This document shows positions 39,262-43,856 of a stretch of DNA of 43,856 nucleotides, one piece after another. Within the stretch, counting starts at the first letter, position 1, and each line of letters begins with the position of its first letter. Where the stretch lies: positions 1-43,856 of the forward strand of contig JAHIKS010000093.1 in the NCBI GenBank assembly GCA_018897475.1, read 5' to 3'. Made by a program: the position numbers and the translations under genes. The notes under the pieces are model-generated. The model did no database searches. It was not told where the DNA came from and saw only the letters and a program-made list of their open reading frames with translations. The DNA comes from Candidatus Altarchaeota archaeon (lineage in GTDB: Archaea; Altiarchaeota; Altiarchaeia; IMC4; QMZM01).

Positions 39262-39465
39262 TTCCTTTATCACAACATCGCACGCTGCAAGAATAACCAG
39301 CCCTATAACGGCAGAGAGAACAAGACTCAGCCCCACGTCATTCGGCAGGAAATAGACGTCCAGCAGACCCCAGATTCCGCGCCAGAACATAATCACTGCA
39401 ACACCGATTATAAGGGCAAAGAGCTTCTGGTGGTTTGTCTCCAACTTTTTAAACGCCTTTAGCAT
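39253..39465 (-). CDS. small membrane protein of unknown function
   Basis: A 70-residue protein with two hydrophobic helices (FALIIGVAVIMFWRGIWGLLDVYF and LSLVLSAVIGLVILAACDVVI) joined by a short LPNDVG turn. The RGIWGLLDxYFLP motif recurs in small uncharacterised membrane proteins. No function can be assigned. It is convergent with gatD and divergent from tiaS, 28 bases from the tiaS start. Confidence 0.65.
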   Translation of the reverse strand: MLKAFKKLETNHQKLFALIIGVAVIMFWRGIWGLLDVYFLPNDVGLSLVLSAVIGLVILAACDVVIKELV

Positions 39466-39492
39466 ATTTATCTATTACCTGTTTGTTAAAAA

Positions 39493-40752
39493 ATGTTTAT
39501 CGGTTTGGATGATACGGACTCCCTGAAGGGGGGATGCACTACATACTTAGCAGCGCTGCTATGCAGGGAGCTGGGCACTACAAAAAACCCGAAACTAATC
39601 CGGCTCAATCCGAACATCCCTTACAAGACAAGGGGCAACGGCGCAGTCGCAATTGAGGTGGATGGAAACCCCGCTAGAATAAAGGAAGTGGCCCTGAATC
39701 TGGTCAAGGAACACGCCCACACCAAGGACAAGAGAACAAACCCCGGCGTGGCATTCATTGATAATCTAAATTCAAAAAATAAAAAGAGCCTCAATGAATT
39801 CTACCAGAGAGCGGTCTCGGAACTCGTCACAATCGAGGAAGCCGAGGAGACCGCAGCCAAAACCAATGCAGAAATTCACAAATTCAACAACGGTAGAGGC
39901 ATCATCGGCGCGCTGGCAGCAATTGGTGCGGGTCTCGATGACAGGACCTATGAGCTAATTGCCTACAGGAAGAAGGAGAACTGTGGAAAGCCCAAAGGGA
40001 TAGATGAGGATTCTGTATTTGCGATGCACGAACGGCTCCACCCTCAGGTATTCAATTCCATAGACCCAGAGACAGGACAGATTCTCATAACCCCGCACGG
40101 CTACGACCCGGTCTTCTGCGGAATCAGGGGCGAGTCTCCGGAGGCAGTTCTGGAGGCATGGAAGTCCATAAAACCGCTGGAAGAGATAGAATTCATCCAA
40201 ATATTCGAGACAAACCAGGGGACCGACGCCCACCTCAGGGAGAATAAAATATCCGAGCTAAAGCCCTATGACTGTGCCATCCTGGAAGGCGCCGTTGCCA
40301 GCAACTCAAGAACAATCGAGGGCGGCCACGTTTTCTTTTCAATTGCTGACGGCACAGGAGAGATTGACTGCGCGGCCTACGAGCCAACAGGGAGATTCAG
40401 GGAGATAACAAGGAAACTATTAACTGGGGACAGAATTCGCGCCCACGGAGGAATTGGAAGATATATCAATACCCTAAACCTTGAAAAGATTGAAATTTTA
40501 GAATTGATTAAGGCACATAAAAAAGAATCTCCTGCCTGCTGCGGCCGGACTATGACATCAGCAGGAAAAGACAAGGGCTTCAAGTGCAGGAAGTGCGGCA
40601 AGAGAAAGGATTCGAACTCTGCAGTAATCCAGGAAATTCCCAGAGGGCTGAAAGACGGATTTTATGAGGCGCCCCCAAGGGCGATGAGGCACCTGAGCAA
40701 GCCGATAATAAGGGCGCAGCAGCGAATTTCAACAGACAAAACCGATATGTAG
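39493..40752 (+). CDS. tiaS: tRNA(Ile2) 2-agmatinylcytidine synthetase TiaS
   Basis: A 419-residue archaeal enzyme that attaches agmatine to C34 of tRNA-Ile(CAU), so that it reads AUA rather than AUG. Segments: FIGLDDTDSLKGGCTTYLAALLCREL (kinase-like start), NGRGIIGALAAIGAGLDDRTYELIAYR, an OB fold (GGHVFFSIADGTGEIDCAAYEPTG) and a C-terminal zinc ribbon with CC and CRKCG. The CAU-anticodon discrimination problem is relevant here because the initiator tRNA is in the same window. Its TAG stop lies inside a 12-mer repeat. Confidence 0.94.
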   Translation: MFIGLDDTDSLKGGCTTYLAALLCRELGTTKNPKLIRLNPNIPYKTRGNGAVAIEVDGNPARIKEVALNLVKEHAHTKDKRTNPGVAFIDNLNSKNKKSLNEFYQRAVSELVTIEEAEETAAKTNAEIHKFNNGRGIIGALAAIGAGLDDRTYELIAYRKKENCGKPKGIDEDSVFAMHERLHPQVFNSIDPETGQILITPHGYDPVFCGIRGESPEAVLEAWKSIKPLEEIEFIQIFETNQGTDAHLRENKISELKPYDCAILEGAVASNSRTIEGGHVFFSIADGTGEIDCAAYEPTGRFREITRKLLTGDRIRAHGGIGRYINTLNLEKIEILELIKAHKKESPACCGRTMTSAGKDKGFKCRKCGKRKDSNSAVIQEIPRGLKDGFYEAPPRAMRHLSKPIIRAQQRISTDKTDM

Positions 40753-40760
40753 TGCCTAAC
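40749..40760 (+). repeat. 12-mer repeat GTAGTGCCTAAC carrying the tiaS stop
   Basis: An exact copy in the sense direction of tiaS. Bases 40750-40752 of the repeat are the tiaS TAG stop. It is followed by TTTCCCCC. Confidence 0.9.
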
Positions 40761-40812
40761 TTTCCCCCAACCTATTTAATCCTCCATTCCTAATTCTATT
40801 ACACTCCCAGAG

Positions 40813-42954
40813 ATGGAAAACAACTACAAATCCAAGGTCAAGGTAAGGACGTCCAAGACAACATTTGAGGTATTTGACAGCGAGAAGATAACAAAATCTC
40901 TGGTGAGGGAGACTGGCCTTGACGAGAAGAAATCAAGAGAGGTAGCACAGGCGGTTGAGAAGGAGCTCCAGGGACTCAAGCTCGAATACGTTACTGCTCC
41001 ATTAATCAGGGAGATAGCAAACGTAAAGCTGCTCGAGCACGGCCTTGAGGACATAAGGGCCAAGTACACTCGGCTCGGAATGCCGGTCTATGACGTAAAA
41101 AACCTGATAGAGCTCCCCTCAAAGGAGAACGCAAACCTGCAGTACAATCCTGAATCCATTCATAAGCTTCTTGCAGACCAGGTTTCCAAGGAATATACTC
41201 TGATAAACGTGCTTCCTCTGGAGCTGGCAGACGCTCACATGGCCGGGGAAATTCATATCCACGACCTGGACTACTTCATAAGGCCCTTCTGCTTCTCCCA
41301 CGACATAAGATTCTTCCTGAAGAACGGCTTCAAGGCCGATGGAATCGGCAACCACACAGCAATTGCGGGGCCCGCAAAGCGCCCTGAAGTAGCCTTCCTA
41401 CACGCAGCAAAGGTCCTTGCGGCATCACAGACAAACTGCGCTGGCGGCCAGGGCTTCAGCTTTTTCAATACATTTCTTGCACCCTTCATAACGGGTCTTG
41501 ACTACAAGAAGATAAAACAGCTGGCCCAGATGTTCATCTACGAGCTGTCGCAGATGTATGTTGCAAGGGGCGGCCAGGTAGTTTTCAGCTCAATAGACTG
41601 CGACATGTCGGTCCCGAAGCAGTTCAGGGACATCCCCGCAATCTTGCCCGGGGGGGAGATTAAGGACTCCGTAACATACGCGGACTTCGAGGACGAAACA
41701 AGAAACCTATTTAATGCAATCCTTGATGTCTATCTTGAGGGGGACTACATAGGAAAGCCCTTCAATTTCCCCAAATTCGAGGTACAGATTCATCCTGATG
41801 AACTAAAAAACGGCAAGAACTCCGAAGAATTGATGAAGGTCTCGGAACTAGCTGCAAAATTCGGAACCCCCTACTACATAATAAACCAGCCATATATGCC
41901 TGAGTTTGCGTGTTACCAGTGTTGCAGTTTCCTTATGCCGTTAGACGAATCATCAACAGACGACGACATAAGGAACGGAACCATAAGGGGTGGGGGCTTA
42001 CAGGTAATTACAACAAACCTACCTCAAATTGCATACGAGGCCAATGGCAATGATGACAGATTCTTCGAGATACTCCGAGACAGGATGGAGAAGGCAAAGA
42101 AGACACTCCTGCTGAAAAGGCAGACCATAAAAAGAAACCTTGATAACAACCTTCTTCCATTCATGGGTCAGCCAGTAAACGACAAGGAAAGATACCTCGA
42201 GGTTGACAAACAAAGCTACATAATCGGGCTAGTCGGTATGAACGAGGCTGTAAAAGCACACACGGGGGAGGAGCTACACGAGTCAGATAACGCATGGAAA
42301 TTCGGTCTCAAGGCAATGAAGGCGATGAAGGACACGGTAGCAGAATTCAGAGAGGAAACGAAGCTCAACTTCACCCTTGCTAGAACCCCCGCGGAATCAT
42401 CCGCCTACAGGCTTGCTCAGATAGACCTCAGGAAATACGGGGACCGGGCGGTAGTGAACGGCGAAAACGAATCAGCCTACTATTCCAATTCATTCCACAC
42501 GAGGCCATCAGCGGATATTCCCCTGTGGAAGAAGCTCACGATAGAAGGGGCCTTCCACCCCCTCACGGACGGGGGAGCAATGAGCCACGTTTATCTGTCA
42601 GAGAAGAACCCCAGCCCCGAGGGCATATATGAACTGACAAAGAAGATTGCAACAAAGACGGCAATCCAGTACTTCGCGTTTACAAAGGATCTGTCTGTCT
42701 GCAGCAAATGCAACTTCACCTCTGGGGGGCTGGTCGATGAGTGCCCGAACTGCAGCTCCAAGAACATTGACTGGTGGTCCAGAATCACAGGATACTATCA
42801 GAACGTTGCAGGCTGGAACAAAGGCAAACTGGCAGAGCTTAGCGAAAGGAGAAGGTATGGCCTTTCCGACGGCTCAGGGGAACTCCCATCAAACGTAAAG
42901 AAGAAGCTCAGCAAGGAGGGCAAAGCCGGCTGGGACGGAAACTTTGACTTTTAA
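40813..42954 (+). CDS. nrdD: anaerobic ribonucleoside-triphosphate reductase
   Basis: A 713-residue class III ribonucleotide reductase. The N-terminal 90 residues form an ATP-cone (KVRTSKTTFEVFDSEKITKSLVRETGLDEKKSREVAQAVEKEL) for allosteric control. The barrel core includes EIHIHDLDYFIRPFCFSHD and the active-site region QTNCAGGQGFSFFNTFLAP. A zinc site (CSKC then CPNC) precedes the glycyl-radical motif RITGYYQNVAGW, with the radical on Gly660. The enzyme is oxygen-sensitive, so the host probably lives without oxygen. The activase NrdG is not seen. A glutaredoxin-like gene follows after one base. Confidence 0.95.
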   Translation: MENNYKSKVKVRTSKTTFEVFDSEKITKSLVRETGLDEKKSREVAQAVEKELQGLKLEYVTAPLIREIANVKLLEHGLEDIRAKYTRLGMPVYDVKNLIELPSKENANLQYNPESIHKLLADQVSKEYTLINVLPLELADAHMAGEIHIHDLDYFIRPFCFSHDIRFFLKNGFKADGIGNHTAIAGPAKRPEVAFLHAAKVLAASQTNCAGGQGFSFFNTFLAPFITGLDYKKIKQLAQMFIYELSQMYVARGGQVVFSSIDCDMSVPKQFRDIPAILPGGEIKDSVTYADFEDETRNLFNAILDVYLEGDYIGKPFNFPKFEVQIHPDELKNGKNSEELMKVSELAAKFGTPYYIINQPYMPEFACYQCCSFLMPLDESSTDDDIRNGTIRGGGLQVITTNLPQIAYEANGNDDRFFEILRDRMEKAKKTLLLKRQTIKRNLDNNLLPFMGQPVNDKERYLEVDKQSYIIGLVGMNEAVKAHTGEELHESDNAWKFGLKAMKAMKDTVAEFREETKLNFTLARTPAESSAYRLAQIDLRKYGDRAVVNGENESAYYSNSFHTRPSADIPLWKKLTIEGAFHPLTDGGAMSHVYLSEKNPSPEGIYELTKKIATKTAIQYFAFTKDLSVCSKCNFTSGGLVDECPNCSSKNIDWWSRITGYYQNVAGWNKGKLAELSERRRYGLSDGSGELPSNVKKKLSKEGKAGWDGNFDF

Positions 42955-42955
42955 A

Positions 42956-43204
42956 ATGGCCAGGCTAAAACTCTTCACAGCGACCAAATGCCCAAAATGC
43001 CCTGAGGCAAAGAGGGTTGTGGAGGAAGTAGCAAAGGATTTAAACCTAGAGTATGAAATTGTTAACATAGACGAGGGAGATAACCTCATCAATGCGTTAC
43101 AGTATCAGATTGCCTCCACCCCCTCGATAGTAATAGACGAGCAGGCGGAATTCATCGGGGTTGTTCCGACCAAGGAGGAACTGGTACAAAAACTAAACAA
43201 ATAG
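42956..43204 (+). CDS. glutaredoxin/thioredoxin-like small redox protein
   Basis: An 82-residue protein with the active site CPKC (residues 12-15 in FTATKCPKCPEAKRVVEEVA) and the cis-proline segment ASTPSIVIDEQAEFIG. The size and single-domain form match the archaeal small redoxins found beside class III reductases. It probably reduces NrdD, which some class III enzymes use in place of formate. The stop of nrdD is one base upstream, so the two are cotranscribed. Confidence 0.87.
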   Translation: MARLKLFTATKCPKCPEAKRVVEEVAKDLNLEYEIVNIDEGDNLINALQYQIASTPSIVIDEQAEFIGVVPTKEELVQKLNK

Positions 43205-43208
43205 CAGA

Positions 43209-43727
43209 ATGTATCATATAGCTGCTTACTCCCCGAACGATTCTGAAATCCACAAAGCAACGGACATATCAGAGGTCAAGAAATTTCTCGGCAAACACCC
43301 GGTTACATGGCTTCACATTTCTCATCCAAAAGAAAAGGACATCGAGTCCCTTGCTGAGATATTTGGTTTTCACCACCTTCCACTGGAAGACATCATAAAA
43401 TTCAAGCAGAGGCCAAAATTTGAGGACTATGATGACCACTTCTTTCTGACAATAAACATAATCGAATACTCCAAGGCGGTTGAGGCCCATCAGCTTGCGA
43501 TGTTCGTCGGCGACGACTATGTTGTTACAATCTGCGAAAAGGAAAACAACTGCATAGACGAAGTCCTGAAAAGGATAGAATCAAAGAACCCGAGAATTCT
43601 TGCCAACAAGACCGGATTCCTCTGCTACCTCATTCTCGATACGGTAACAAACAACTATTTCCCGACCCTTGACGCGGTCGAGGGGGAAATCGAGAGCATT
43701 GAGAAGGAGATAATAACCCAAGTTTGA
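43209..43727 (+). pseudogene. corA: CorA-family Mg2+ transporter, truncated after the cytoplasmic domain
   Basis: 172 residues that match the N-terminal cytoplasmic part of CorA: VTWLHISHPKEKDIESLAEIFGFHHLPLEDIIKFKQRPKFEDYDDHFFLTINIIEY, FVGDDYVVTICEKENNCIDEVLKRIE, ILDTVTNNYFPTLDAVEGEIESIEKEI. The usual protein has about 310-350 residues and ends in two membrane helices with a GMN motif. Here the frame stops at ITQV, with the TGA supplied by the first TTTGACAG repeat, and no continuation is seen in the other frames in the last 129 bases. The fragment cannot transport ions. It may be a disrupted gene or lie at a recombination or assembly junction. Confidence 0.75.
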
Positions 43728-43856
43728 CAGTTTGACGGCGTTTCCACTATTTTGACAGGAATTACTATTTGACAGATACGCAAATCAACTGGTTTTTGTC
43801 ATGAAATCGCCTGGTTTTTGACAAAAATCAGCCTGTTTATGGGGTTGAAGTTGGAG
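43723..43856 (+). repeat. TTTGACAG repeats and a 22-bp degenerate tandem repeat
   Basis: TTTGACAG occurs at 43723-43730, 43751-43758 and 43768-43775, with a near-copy TTTGACGG directly after the first. From 43782 a unit of 21-22 bases beginning AAATC and containing CTGGTTTTTG is repeated: 43782-43803, 43804-43824, then a partial third copy from 43825. The region continues past the window. No gene is seen in it. Confidence 0.8.

Noticed and set aside
39571..39581. Another copy of the 12-mer in tiaS (GGGCACTAC)
   Set aside because: Only nine to ten bases match. It encodes LGTT, but a partial match inside a gene is not distinguishable from chance.

Overview
This 43.9 kb window is archaeal chromosomal DNA. 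The evidence is an archaeal replication and translation set: MCM helicase, archaeal DnaG, SRP54, ribosomal proteins S17e and L40e, TiaS, GatD, archaeal-type S-adenosylmethionine synthetase, and an archaeal HMG-CoA synthase/thiolase/DUF35 operon. Many genes also have TATA boxes about 20-30 bp before the start codon and little or no leader. The gene mix (split carB, presenilin-like protease, LonB-like ATPase, anaerobic NrdD, UPF0282) looks euryarchaeal in the broad sense. I cannot name a lineage. The anaerobic ribonucleotide reductase suggests an anaerobe.

Layout. 1-9.4 kb: the end of an NHL-repeat surface protein, a PfkB kinase, a UPF0282 metallohydrolase, a debranching enzyme, a DUF457 membrane protein, a BatA-like VWA protein, SppA peptidase, S17e, a solitary Cas4-like nuclease and L40e. 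9.4-15 kb: the N-terminal half of a split carbamoyl-phosphate synthetase, an initiator tRNA gene interrupted by three introns, a LAGLIDADG-like ORF with two HTH domains, a presenilin-like protease and MCM. 15-18.3 kb: a four-gene block for early mevalonate synthesis. 18.3-24.6 kb: S-adenosylmethionine synthetase, short LarC, LarB, AroD, MinD, DUF192, SRP54 and a membrane thioredoxin-fold protein. 24.6-27.8 kb: two GT2 glycosyltransferases and a dolichol-kinase-like membrane protein. 27.8-29.6 kb: tRNA-Arg(UCU), a small unknown gene and a TnpB element. 30-37.8 kb: DnaG, a Lon-like ATPase with a zinc ribbon and no protease domain, an OB-fold protein, aspartate dehydrogenase, TraB, PRC-barrel, PyrE, NadC, CutA and TsaC. 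37.8-43.9 kb: a zinc-ribbon protein, GatD, TiaS, NrdD with a glutaredoxin-like partner, and a CorA cut short.

Functional links. Aspartate dehydrogenase and NadC belong to de novo NAD synthesis, whose product NaAD is the substrate of LarB. SRP54, SppA, presenilin-like protease and the membrane thioredoxin protein all act in membrane protein handling. TiaS, GatD, TsaC and the two tRNAs serve translation.

Two things stand out. First, the initiator tRNA-Met can be folded only after removing three separate segments, of 36, 41 and 33 nt, each with a bulge-helix-bulge at its ends. Second, the 12-mer GTAGTGCCTAAC occurs 11 times exactly and three more times with one change. It is concentrated at gene ends: a six-copy array after cutA, a three-copy group after the OB-fold gene, and copies that themselves supply stop codons. 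A different short repeat, TTTGACAG, truncates CorA at the end of the window.
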